64,000 nt of DNA from Psychrosphaera haliotis (GTDB lineage Bacteria > Pseudomonadota > Gammaproteobacteria > Enterobacterales > Alteromonadaceae), in the NCBI RefSeq assembly GCF_039523615.1, contig NZ_BAAAFQ010000001.1, positions 186,001-250,000 of the forward strand, written 5' to 3'. The notes under the pieces are model-generated. The model did not search any database. It had not been told where the DNA came from and worked only from the letters and a program-made list of their open reading frames with translations. The position numbers and the translations under genes were made by a program. This document shows positions 1 to 8,236 of the stretch, piece by piece (position 1 is the first letter of the stretch; every line of letters begins with the position of its first letter).

Positions 1-1049
1 CCATCGATAGCTATTTTTTCACCGGCCTTAATGTTTACTAAATCGCCAATAACGATATCTTTAACTAATACAGTTGTTTCTGTGTCGTCTGTTACTTTAT
101 TTACTGTAGAGGGTAAAGACGCCGAGAGGTTAGAGTTTGATAAAATAGCCTTGCTCTTTGCTCTGAACTCAAGATATTTCCCTATCAACAGAAGGAATGT
201 AAACATAGAGATGCTTTCAAAAAACACCTCGCCTTTAGAGCCATCCATGCCGTTTGCAATTAGCTGATACAAGCTTGCGATAAATGCACCGTAAATAGCA
301 ACAGATACAGGCACGTCCATATTTAATGTCTTAGCTTTTATTGCACTTATCGCGCCGGTAAGAAAAGGGACGGCTGAATATAAAATTACTGGCATAGATA
401 GCAGAAAGCTAATCCACTTAAAGTAACCGACTTGATGACTTTCCATACTTTCAAAAGCGCCAAAATACATGGCAACCGCTAACATCATCACTTGCATAGT
501 GAATAACCCAGCCACACCGAGTCGTTTGATGTATTGTTTTTCTTTGTTTTTTAACGTGACTTCTATGTCTGAAACTTTAAATGGGGTCGCAGGGTAACCG
601 ATGCTGTCAAAGCGCTTTAAGATAACGTCGAGTGATACTAAACTGTTGTCCCACTGTAAAGTAGCCCGCTGGCTGATAGTATTAACGGTGATTTTTACAA
701 TGCCTGGAACGCTTGTTAAAGACTGTTCGATTAACCAAGCACAAGCAGCACAGTGAATATGCTCAATCGACAAGGTGATATGATGGATACCATTTTTTTC
801 CGATGCAATAAGCCCTAAATATGACTTATCTGCGTAAATATCGTAGGAAGTATTATCGTATTCATCCGTTGGTTTAGAAGCAAGTTCTGAGCGGTACTCA
901 TAATAGCTAGACAAACCATTACCCAAAATATGTTCAGTAATAGCTTTGCATCCACGGCAACAAACCGGGTGCTGTTGTTCATCTTTTTTTATGTACAGTG
1001 GCTCTCCGCTTTCTAAAACTTCTGAGCCACAGTGAAAACAAGGTTCCAA
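1..1049 (-). CDS. ccoI: Copper-translocating P-type ATPase CcoI/FixI (N-terminal part; runs off the window)
   Basis: About 350 N-terminal residues are present. Reading the minus strand shows an N-terminal cysteine cluster (CFHCGS, then CCRGC), a heavy-metal-associated domain with the ligand motif HCAACAW, several hydrophobic membrane segments, and the start of the actuator domain ending in AGEKIAIDG at the window edge. The TGES, CPC and DKTGT motifs lie outside. The frame opens at a TTG at 1049, five bases after the fixH stop; no ATG is nearby, so the exact start is uncertain. CcoI exports copper across the inner membrane for assembly of the cbb3 oxidase CuB centre. Its place after ccoNOQP-fixH supports the cbb3-specific role. 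Confidence 0.9.
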   Translation of the reverse strand, partial: MEPCFHCGSEVLESGEPLYIKKDEQQHPVCCRGCKAITEHILGNGLSSYYEYRSELASKPTDEYDNTSYDIYADKSYLGLIASEKNGIHHITLSIEHIHCAACAWLIEQSLTSVPGIVKITVNTISQRATLQWDNSLVSLDVILKRFDSIGYPATPFKVSDIEVTLKNKEKQYIKRLGVAGLFTMQVMMLAVAMYFGAFESMESHQVGYFKWISFLLSMPVILYSAVPFLTGAISAIKAKTLNMDVPVSVAIYGAFIASLYQLIANGMDGSKGEVFFESISMFTFLLLIGKYLEFRAKSKAILSNSNLSASLPSTVNKVTDDTETTVLVKDIVIGDLVNIKAGEKIAID

Positions 1050-1054
1050 TACAG

Positions 1055-1546
1055 TTATTCCGCTACTAATTTAGTCCAAGACGCATTTGGGAAAGCAAGC
1101 TTTTGTTGAACTTTCCAAGAGCCATCCATAGGCTCTACAAAAACGGTCCATTTGCCCGTTAATGCTGTTTCCAGTGACTTAGTATACGTGCCAACGCCGT
1201 TTGGGGTCATAACGAAGTTAAGATCTCTTTTCCCTTGAGTTGAATGTACAAGGTTTACTTTTATACCCGAAAGTTTCTCTGAAGACTTCAACTCAAAGCG
1301 TTGTTCTTCTAAACGCACTTCAAGCTCTATTCCAGAATCAGTATATGCTTGATATAAGGTTAACTCTTGGTTAATCGCTTTTCCCTTTTTATAGTAGTCA
1401 TCTACAACCATTTCAGGTTGATTTAAGCTAGTTATAACGACGGTTGCGATACCGGCGACTACTGTAAGAGCTGGAAGGGCGATGATCAACCAAACCCATC
1501 CATTTTTGTACCAAGCTGTGCTATTCGATTTCATTAAACTACTCAT
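1055..1546 (-). CDS. ccoH: FixH/CcoH family cbb3 oxidase assembly protein
   Basis: A 163-residue single-pass membrane protein. Residues about 17-40 form one strong hydrophobic segment (WLIIALPALTVVAGIATVVI), followed by the family motif region with DDYYKKGKAIN and a periplasmic beta-rich domain. FixH/CcoH is needed for stable assembly of cbb3 cytochrome oxidase. It lies between ccoP and ccoI in the usual order. A terminator hairpin separates it from ccoP, so its expression probably depends partly on read-through or a separate start. Confidence 0.9.
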   Translation of the reverse strand: MSSLMKSNSTAWYKNGWVWLIIALPALTVVAGIATVVITSLNQPEMVVDDYYKKGKAINQELTLYQAYTDSGIELEVRLEEQRFELKSSEKLSGIKVNLVHSTQGKRDLNFVMTPNGVGTYTKSLETALTGKWTVFVEPMDGSWKVQQKLAFPNASWTKLVAE

Positions 1547-1560
1547 TATTTTTTAGACAT

Positions 1561-1586
1561 AAAAAAAGCCTCCGAAGAGGCCTTTT
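1561..1586 (-). terminator. Rho-independent terminator after ccoP
   Basis: Read on the minus strand, GGCCTC-TTCG-GAGGC is followed by a run of seven T. The stem (68-72 with 77-81 of this block, that is 1568-1572/1577-1581) closes a UUCG tetraloop. It lies just after the ccoP stop and before fixH. Confidence 0.85.
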
Positions 1587-1599
1587 ATTTTACCCTAAT

Positions 1600-2568
1600 T
1601 TATTTGTCAGGGTGTGAAATATTGTAAATATATGCAGAAATAACATGTACTTTATCTTCGCCAAGTACATCTTTCCATGCTGGCATTACGCCGTTGCGGC
1701 CATATCGAAGAGTATCTTCAACCGCTTTTTTAGAACCACCATATAACCAGATGTTATCTGTTAAGTTTGGTGCACCAAATGGAAGGTTATGAGCTAATGA
1801 GCCTTTACCGTCTGCACCGTGACACGCCGCACACATACCAAACTTAGCTTCGCCTGCATCAGCTAATTTATCATTAACTTTACGGCCAGCTAGCTTAAGT
1901 ACATAAGCTGTCATCTCTTCAATGCCTTGATCTCCAAGCGCCGCTTGCCATGCTGGCATTGCTGCTTTGCGACCATACAACAGAGTCTCTTTAATAGTTT
2001 CAGGTGAATCACCGTATAACCAATCGTTATCACGAAGGTTAGGGAAGCCTTCTGAACCACGTGCATCTGAACCATGACATAATGCACAGTTTTGTAGATA
2101 CAAACGTTGACCTACTTTAAAACCTTCTTCGTCATAAGCTAAGTCAAGAATAGGTTGGTCAGCTAACTTTTTGAAAACAGGACCATAAACTTCATCAGCA
2201 GTTTTCATTTCTTGGTCTAATTCAACCAACAAACCTTCAGCTTTTGCTTTTTCAGAAAGTGCTTTAGATTCTGCTAAAGTTGTTATGCCTTGGTTTGAGC
2301 TTTTCCAGCCTAGAAGGCCTTCATAGTTTCCTAAACCAGGGAATAACGCTAAATAACCTACTGACCAAACCAAGATGAAATAGAACAAATATGTCCACCA
2401 TTTAGGTAGTGGATTATTAAGCTCTTCAATGCCGTCAAATTCATGACCCATTGATTCACCTTCTTCAACGTGAGTATAGTTCTTAAGGTTAGCGGTAATG
2501 ATTACAAAACACGCCACAATGGAGAACACAGTAAGGATAATTATCCACCAGCTCCAAAAATCAGTCAT
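1600..2568 (-). CDS. ccoP: cbb3 cytochrome c oxidase diheme subunit CcoP
   Basis: About 322 residues from the ATG at 2568 (protein MTDFWSWW). A longer reading starting 12 codons upstream is possible, but it lacks the family N-terminus and overlaps ccoQ further. Two N-terminal membrane segments are followed by two c-type heme sites, CALCHG and CAACHG. CcoP passes electrons from soluble cytochromes through CcoO to the binuclear centre of CcoN. The start overlaps the ccoQ end by 8 bases, indicating translational coupling in ccoNOQP. Confidence 0.97.
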   Translation of the reverse strand: MTDFWSWWIIILTVFSIVACFVIITANLKNYTHVEEGESMGHEFDGIEELNNPLPKWWTYLFYFILVWSVGYLALFPGLGNYEGLLGWKSSNQGITTLAESKALSEKAKAEGLLVELDQEMKTADEVYGPVFKKLADQPILDLAYDEEGFKVGQRLYLQNCALCHGSDARGSEGFPNLRDNDWLYGDSPETIKETLLYGRKAAMPAWQAALGDQGIEEMTAYVLKLAGRKVNDKLADAGEAKFGMCAACHGADGKGSLAHNLPFGAPNLTDNIWLYGGSKKAVEDTLRYGRNGVMPAWKDVLGEDKVHVISAYIYNISHPDK

Positions 2569-2743
2569 TATCATTTGATGATTCCTTTTTACGCGGATTA
2601 TCATTTACGTCATCTTCTAAGATGGACTGGGCGATATCATCAAAATCGCTTTTACGATTTTTACTATATGCCCAATAAACGATAATCAAAAATAAAACTA
2701 ATAAAATTAAAGTATAAACGCCTCTATATGTACCGTAATCCAT
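2561..2743 (-). CDS. ccoQ: cbb3 oxidase small subunit CcoQ/FixQ
   Basis: Sixty residues with one membrane span (TLILLVLFLIIVYWAYS), followed by a charged tail rich in D, N and S. Size, topology and position between ccoO and ccoP match CcoQ, which stabilises the CcoNOP core. The start lies 5 bases after the ccoO stop. Confidence 0.93.
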   Translation of the reverse strand: MDYGTYRGVYTLILLVLFLIIVYWAYSKNRKSDFDDIAQSILEDDVNDNPRKKESSNDND

Positions 2744-2748
2744 AACGT

Positions 2749-3396
2749 CTACTTAAGGTGAGTACCTAGTTGTTGCAAATACGCGATAAGAGCCTGCATT
2801 TCAGTTTTACCTTCAACAGCAGCTTGCGCACCAGCAATGTCTTCAGCTGAATAAAGAGGAATGTAGTTACCATTCTTATCTTTATGTGTTTTACCAGCTG
2901 TTAGACGGTTAAATACTTCGAATTTCTTCGCTGTATACTCGCCCGTAAGAACGTTCTCATCAAGCCAAGGGAATGATGGCATGTTTGATTGAGGTACAAC
3001 GTCTCTTGGATTCATTAAATGAGCGTAATGCCAGTCGTCACTATAGCGCTGACCTACACGTGCCAAGTCTGGACCAGTACGTTTAGAACCCCATAAGAAT
3101 GGGTGATCCCAAACTGACTCGCCCGCTACAGAATAGTGTCCGTAGCGTTCTACTTCAGCACGGAAAGGACGGATCATTTGACTGTGACAGTTGTTACAAC
3201 CTTCACGAATATAAATGTCACGACCTTCCATCTCTAGAGCAGTCAATGCTCTAAGGTTTTTAATAGGCTGCGTTGTATCTTTTTGGAACATTAATGGAGT
3301 AATTTCCACTAATGCACCAAAACTGATAGCGATGATAGTAAAGATAACGAGAAGCGGTACGCTTTTCTCTATTTTCTCATGATGGTTAGTTGCCAT
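2749..3396 (-). CDS. ccoO: cbb3 oxidase monoheme subunit CcoO
   Basis: 215 residues with an N-terminal membrane anchor (VPLLVIFTIIAISFGALV) and a single c-type heme site in REGCNNCHSQMIRPF, the characteristic CcoO sequence. The distal methionine region SNMPSFPW is present. It lies 14 bases downstream of ccoN in the operon. Confidence 0.97.
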   Translation of the reverse strand: MATNHHEKIEKSVPLLVIFTIIAISFGALVEITPLMFQKDTTQPIKNLRALTALEMEGRDIYIREGCNNCHSQMIRPFRAEVERYGHYSVAGESVWDHPFLWGSKRTGPDLARVGQRYSDDWHYAHLMNPRDVVPQSNMPSFPWLDENVLTGEYTAKKFEVFNRLTAGKTHKDKNGNYIPLYSAEDIAGAQAAVEGKTEMQALIAYLQQLGTHLK

Positions 3397-3410
3397 TATA
3401 TAACTTCTCC

Positions 3411-4838
3411 TTACGCCGCTTCTGGGTATTCTTCTTGTTGTGGTTTAGCACCACGAACAGTTTTATAAACGTTGTAGGCCATAACAAGCATACCAGCAAC
3501 AATAAACACACCACCTACAAATCGTACAAAGTAGAACGGTTTTGAAGCTTCTAAGCTTTGAACAAAGCTATAAGTTAATGTACCGTCAGCGTTAACTGCA
3601 CGCCACATTAGACCCTGCATAACACCTGAAATCCACATTGCAACTATGTATAAAACTACACCAATAGTGTGTAACCAGAAGTGATGGTTAACAAGCTTAA
3701 GGTCAAACATTTGAGTTTTACCGTAAAGACGAGGAATAAGGTGGTATAAAGCACCAATTGAAATCATTGCAACCCAGCCTAAAGCACCTGAGTGAACGTG
3801 ACCGATTGTCCAGTCTGTATAATGTGATAAAGCATTTACAGATTTAATCGCCATCATAGGGCCTTCAAACGTAGACATACCGTAGAAAGACAAAGAAACA
3901 ATTAAGAAACGAAGTACTGGGTCAGTCTTAAGTTTATGCCATGCGCCAGAAAGCGTCATGATACCGTTAATCATACCACCCCAAGAAGGAATGAATAGGA
4001 TAACCGACATAACCATACCTACTGACTGCGTCCAATCTGGAAGAGCAGTGTAGTGCAAGTGGTGTGGGCCAGCCCAAATGTATAACGAAACTAGTGCCCA
4101 GAAGTGAACAACTGATAAACGGTAAGAATAAACCGGACGCTCTGCTTGCTTAGGAACGAAGTAATACATCATACCTAAGAAACCAGCGGTTAATAAGAAA
4201 CCAACTGCGTTGTGACCGTACCACCACTGAATCATGGCATCAACGGCACCTGAGTAAATGGAGTATGACTTCATTTCATTAACAGCAATAGATTGACTGT
4301 TAACAATGTGAAGCACAGCAACGGTTACGATGAAACCAGCGTAGAACCAGTTAGCTACATATATGTGGCTAGTTTTCCTGATGGCTAGAGTTCCTAAAAA
4401 CACGTAAGCATACGCAATCCAAACAACGGCAATAGCAATGTCGATTGGCCACTCTAATTCTGCATACTCTTTAGAGGTTGTATAACCTAAAGGTAAAGAG
4501 ATGACAGCAGAAAGTATAATTGCTTGCCAACCCCAGAACGTGAATGCCGCTATTTTGTCGCTAATAAGCCTTACTTTACAAGTACGTTGAACAACATAGT
4601 AAGATGTTGCGAATAGGGCACTTGTACCAAATGCGAATATAACAGCATTGGTATGTAAAGGACGTAATCTTGAGAATGTTAACCAAGGTGTATCAAAGTT
4701 TAGTGCAGGCCATATTAATTGCGCAGCAATCAATACACCTACGCTCATACCAATGATACCCCACAATACAGTTGTTAAAGCAAATTGCCTAACGACCTTG
4801 TAGTTGTACTCTGGGTGAGCAATATTTGTTGTTGTCAT
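3411..4838 (-). CDS. ccoN: cbb3 oxidase catalytic subunit CcoN
   Basis: About 475 residues starting at MTTTNIAHPEYNY (ATG 4838). The frame stays open 21 codons further upstream, but that stretch reads as extra hydrophobic sequence unlike the family. The protein has 12 hydrophobic segments and the conserved histidines of heme-copper oxidases (LHTNAV, WYGHNAVGFLLTAGF, GPHHLHYTALPDW, HWTIGHVHSGALGW-like region). It reduces O2 to water at high affinity in the inner membrane and is the first gene of ccoNOQP. Confidence 0.97.
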   Translation of the reverse strand: MTTTNIAHPEYNYKVVRQFALTTVLWGIIGMSVGVLIAAQLIWPALNFDTPWLTFSRLRPLHTNAVIFAFGTSALFATSYYVVQRTCKVRLISDKIAAFTFWGWQAIILSAVISLPLGYTTSKEYAELEWPIDIAIAVVWIAYAYVFLGTLAIRKTSHIYVANWFYAGFIVTVAVLHIVNSQSIAVNEMKSYSIYSGAVDAMIQWWYGHNAVGFLLTAGFLGMMYYFVPKQAERPVYSYRLSVVHFWALVSLYIWAGPHHLHYTALPDWTQSVGMVMSVILFIPSWGGMINGIMTLSGAWHKLKTDPVLRFLIVSLSFYGMSTFEGPMMAIKSVNALSHYTDWTIGHVHSGALGWVAMISIGALYHLIPRLYGKTQMFDLKLVNHHFWLHTIGVVLYIVAMWISGVMQGLMWRAVNADGTLTYSFVQSLEASKPFYFVRFVGGVFIVAGMLVMAYNVYKTVRGAKPQQEEYPEAA

Positions 4839-5002
4839 AGTATGGTTCCACTTACCCGTGAAAAGTATTATTAAAGTTATAAATATTAGACTCTTTTTCA
4901 AATTTTTGGCGGTAATTTATCCACAAATTTAAATTAGAGGCTTTTACGCACGTGCATGATAAAGACTTTGAGCGTAAAATCATAGCGACCAAAGGCAATA
5001 TA

Positions 5003-5016
5003 TTGTCCCAGATCAA
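5003..5016. promoter_or_regulatory. Possible FNR-type site between ccoN and the lipoprotein gene
   Basis: TTGTC-CCAG-ATCAA: one perfect half site (ATCAA) and one degenerate half with the right 4-base spacer of TTGAT-N4-ATCAA. It lies about 165 bases upstream of ccoN and 17 bases upstream of the divergent GTG at 5033. FNR control of ccoNOQP is common in the gammaproteobacteria. The match is imperfect, so this is only a candidate. Confidence 0.3.
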
Positions 5017-5032
5017 CAATTAGAGAATTCAA

Positions 5033-5476
5033 GTGGTTAAAAAAACAACATTGATACAAATATTGTTACTGAGCAGTAGTTTAGTTTTTATACTTTGCGG
5101 TTGTTCGCCTCAAAACACAGCTCAAAAATCCTCAGACTGTAATAAAAAACAAGCGTCATGCCTCACGTTAAGCTTTACGGAAAGCGAAGCGTATTTCGAT
5201 CATAATTTAATACTTTCTGAGCAAGTTTATAATGTAACGTTTTCAAGTCGTAAGCCTATTAAAGAGGTATGGCTCGAAGCTCAGAATATGCAGATGGGCA
5301 ATATTGTTTTGTTTTTGAAAGAAGTTCAGCAGTACCAATATTCAACTAAATTGATTATTGGTTTGTGCGCTAAGCCGGTTATGGAATGGGTAATGTACAT
5401 AAGATTTGAAGATGGGACAGTAGACCAACAATCTTTTACAAGTTATTGGTCCGCTGACTATCAACAAAGTAATTAA
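5033..5476 (+). CDS. Small lipoprotein with YtkA/FixH-like domain
   Basis: 147 residues from a GTG start. A hydrophobic signal ends in FILCGC, a plausible lipobox with the lipidated Cys near residue 24. The rest is beta-rich, with an NMQMG motif (around residue 87) and a C-terminal W-V-M-Y-I-R-F-E-D-G strand, a pattern resembling YtkA/FixH-type domains. The methionines could bind copper, which would suit a gene divergent from ccoN, but this is inference. The 3' end overlaps the convergent peroxiredoxin-like gene by 4 bases. Confidence 0.6.
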   Translation: MVKKTTLIQILLLSSSLVFILCGCSPQNTAQKSSDCNKKQASCLTLSFTESEAYFDHNLILSEQVYNVTFSSRKPIKEVWLEAQNMQMGNIVLFLKEVQQYQYSTKLIIGLCAKPVMEWVMYIRFEDGTVDQQSFTSYWSADYQQSN

Positions 5477-6018
5477 ACAGGCTCGTGGTGAGCACCGCGA
5501 ATTGGGTAATCATTGTCTGGGTTACGAACCCACTTTAACCCATTCAGTAGATTAAGAACGTCGGGTCTAGAAAAAGGATTGTTACTTAAATCAACAGCGA
5601 TAATTGTTTTTTCGCGGTTTATCACGAACATCGCAGGCTCTGAGAAAACATGATCAGTTTCATGATCGTTTCTTGGTGTAGATTGGTAAACGCCTAACTG
5701 GTCCATATCCGCGAGTGATAACCCATACCCTAGAGTAAAGTTAACTTTTAAGTCCTTTTTATGCTGGTCTAATTGTTCTAATCTATCTGCTGAAATAGCC
5801 ACAATTTCGATGCCTATATCTAAAAATAGATATTTAACTTCTTCCAATTCATTTAAAAATTTGGTGCAAAGGGGACAGTGAGCGCCTCGATAAACAATAA
5901 TTAGTTGCCAATCGGCATCATTGTTAATGTTAGAGCCAAGCGTAAATGTTTCGGTTTTTGAGAGGTTAACTTCAACATGTGGGAAAGAGGTGCCTGGATG
6001 TAGTTTGTTAGTAAACAT
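5473..6018 (-). CDS. Peroxiredoxin-like (AhpC/TSA, redoxin fold) protein
   Basis: 181 residues. The thioredoxin-fold core reads IVYRGAHCPLCTKFLNELEE with a CPLC active-site-like motif near residues 53-56, then IVAISADRLEQ and a cis-proline-like strand, as in the AhpC/TSA-related redoxins. No signal peptide is visible, so it is probably cytoplasmic. It likely reduces peroxides or disulfides; the substrate is unknown. It stands alone on the minus strand. Confidence 0.8.
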   Translation of the reverse strand: MFTNKLHPGTSFPHVEVNLSKTETFTLGSNINNDADWQLIIVYRGAHCPLCTKFLNELEEVKYLFLDIGIEIVAISADRLEQLDQHKKDLKVNFTLGYGLSLADMDQLGVYQSTPRNDHETDHVFSEPAMFVINREKTIIAVDLSNNPFSRPDVLNLLNGLKWVRNPDNDYPIRGAHHEPV

Positions 6019-6098
6019 AATGCTCCAAATAGGTTTATTACTTGTAAGTACGACAAATTACGTACTTACAAGTATAGACGATCAAGAGTGCCTGTTAA

Positions 6099-8018
6099 TC
6101 AATTAACTTTGAACGTTCCTACTAGTCGGTCTAGTTGCGCCGCTAATGCGTTAAGCTCATCGCTAGAATGTGACATTTCAGTTGCATTGTTTGCAGATTT
6201 TTCGCTGTTTTTACTTACATTTTGAACATGTTCATTTATTTCATTAACAACGGTTAATTGCTCTTCAGTTGCAGTGGCAACTTGAAGGTTTAAACCTGCC
6301 AACATGTCTATTTGTTTTGCTATTTCTTGTAAGGCTTCGTTTGCTTCATGAGAAGATTCTGCACCTTGAGAAGCAAGCTGTCTATTTTCTCTGACGCCTT
6401 GGACCGCAATTTCCGATTCGTTTTGAAGCTGTGAGATCATCGCAGCAATTTCATCTGTCGATTCACTTGTACGTTTAGCTAAGTTTCTAACTTCGTCTGC
6501 TACGACTGCAAAACCTCTACCTTGCTCCCCAGCTCTAGCAGCTTCTATTGCAGCATTCAGCGCAAGTAAATTTGTTTGCTCCGAAACACCTCTGATTACG
6601 TCCAACACACTACTGATATTGCCGCTTTTCTCTGCAAGGGACTCTATAGTTTGAGAAACACTTTGCATTCCATTAGCCATAACATTAATGAATTGGGCAG
6701 ATTCACCAACTACGGTTTGGGCTATCTGTGCTTTTTCCATTGCTACCTGTGTTGCATCAGAAGCTACATTTGCACTTTTAGCTATATCGCCAATGGTCAT
6801 CCCCATTTGATTTACCGCAGTGGCAGCGTGAATTGACTGATCTCGTTCTAACTCTGCGCTGTCTTTCGTTTCTTTAGCACTATGAGACACAACATCAGAC
6901 GCGTGTTTTAACTCTATAGAAGTATCTGATACGTTGATGATGACGTTTCTAATCTTGTCTAAAAACTGATTAAAGCCTTGAGCTAATCTCGCTATTTCAT
7001 CATCACCGTAGCGGTTAATACGATAAGAAAGGTCACCAGAACCATCCCCGAGGTTCTTAAATACATTCGCTAAAGCAATAATTGGCATCATTAACATTTT
7101 TGAAAAATACCTAGCAATAAAGCCTAAAACGCATACAACTATAAAAAACCACATAATCATATGGTTTCGACTTTCATCGAGCCCCGCATATAGCTCTGAG
7201 GTAGGCACTTCGGCTACGACATACCATCCTAGTGAAGGTATAAAACTAGTTGCGACTACAAAGTTGCCGTCATTCTCAAATGCAAAATCGTTTTCTAATA
7301 GGAGCTTGCGCGTATTAATCTGTTGGTATTGATTAGCTAAAGTTTGAGTGTTTCCTAAAGACTTATCTTTGTGAATTTGTACTAAACCTTCTTTGTCCAC
7401 TATATAAACGAACCCGCTTTGTTCTAGTTCAAATCCACTTAGGTACTCAACCATATTATTTAGAGACTTAGAAACCCCAGCGATGCCTTTACCACCAATC
7501 ATTTGGTAGTTTACAAACATATCAACATCACCGTTAGGGTAGCTATAGATACTCGCTGATTCTGACTCATTACTATTAGTGAAGGCAAAAAACCATCCGT
7601 CGGCTTGGTCATTTTGTAATACTCTCAAAAAGCCGTCTTGGTTCCAGTATTCAGCTGTATCTCTGTTTGCAAAAGAGGCATTGCTTAAGTCATTGTCTTG
7701 TTGGATTTGCTTTAAATATTTAACGAGTGTTTGCTCACCAGAATCTGGACGCCCATTTGATAGCCAGCTATGAATAAACGGGTTAGTCGCTATGCTTCTG
7801 GTAATTGCTTTCATAGAAGCAGTTTCACCTTCAACTTTATCTCTTATGCGCTGAACTATGTTGGGTAGCTCTATGCTTTCCATACGTTCAAGCACTATAG
7901 ATTGTGCTTTTGAGTGGCCTACGTAACTAACCACACTGGTAGAGATAATAATGGCACCAATTAAGGTTAGGGTGATTTTTGTTTGTATTGGTAAAGAGAA
8001 AACGAACTTCTTTAGCAT
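6099..8018 (-). CDS. Methyl-accepting chemotaxis protein with periplasmic Cache-type sensor
   Basis: 639 residues. An N-terminal membrane helix (about 12-33) precedes a periplasmic region of about 240 residues that contains dCache-like stretches (YWNQDGFLRVLQ, GKGIAGVSKSLNNMVEYL, GWYVVAEVP). A second membrane helix (about 280-300) leads into a HAMP linker. The cytoplasmic signalling tip, SVLDVIRGVSEQTNLLALN followed by AAIEAARAGEQGRGFAVVA, is intact. It transduces an unknown ligand signal to CheA/CheW. It is a single gene with no chemotaxis neighbours in the window. Confidence 0.95.
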   Translation of the reverse strand: MLKKFVFSLPIQTKITLTLIGAIIISTSVVSYVGHSKAQSIVLERMESIELPNIVQRIRDKVEGETASMKAITRSIATNPFIHSWLSNGRPDSGEQTLVKYLKQIQQDNDLSNASFANRDTAEYWNQDGFLRVLQNDQADGWFFAFTNSNESESASIYSYPNGDVDMFVNYQMIGGKGIAGVSKSLNNMVEYLSGFELEQSGFVYIVDKEGLVQIHKDKSLGNTQTLANQYQQINTRKLLLENDFAFENDGNFVVATSFIPSLGWYVVAEVPTSELYAGLDESRNHMIMWFFIVVCVLGFIARYFSKMLMMPIIALANVFKNLGDGSGDLSYRINRYGDDEIARLAQGFNQFLDKIRNVIINVSDTSIELKHASDVVSHSAKETKDSAELERDQSIHAATAVNQMGMTIGDIAKSANVASDATQVAMEKAQIAQTVVGESAQFINVMANGMQSVSQTIESLAEKSGNISSVLDVIRGVSEQTNLLALNAAIEAARAGEQGRGFAVVADEVRNLAKRTSESTDEIAAMISQLQNESEIAVQGVRENRQLASQGAESSHEANEALQEIAKQIDMLAGLNLQVATATEEQLTVVNEINEHVQNVSKNSEKSANNATEMSHSSDELNALAAQLDRLVGTFKVN

Positions 8019-8236
8019 AATAAATCCAAATATGCGGAGACAACTGTCCCTGTTAAATAATGTTTTACGAATCGCTATGATTGTATCGTTAGATTTATAA
8101 ATGTCTTTAATTTATTTTTATTTTCCGTTGTTTAACCAATTTTAACGGCTGTTCGCAGGTAAATTAGATAAGTTATGTTGCAAAAGTATTCAAATTTTAT
8201 ATGGTCTACCTAATTAAATTTAAACAAGGAAATGGA

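Noticed and set aside
31..267. Plus-strand open frame at the left edge
   Set aside because: It lies entirely within ccoI on the opposite strand, whose motifs are unmistakable.
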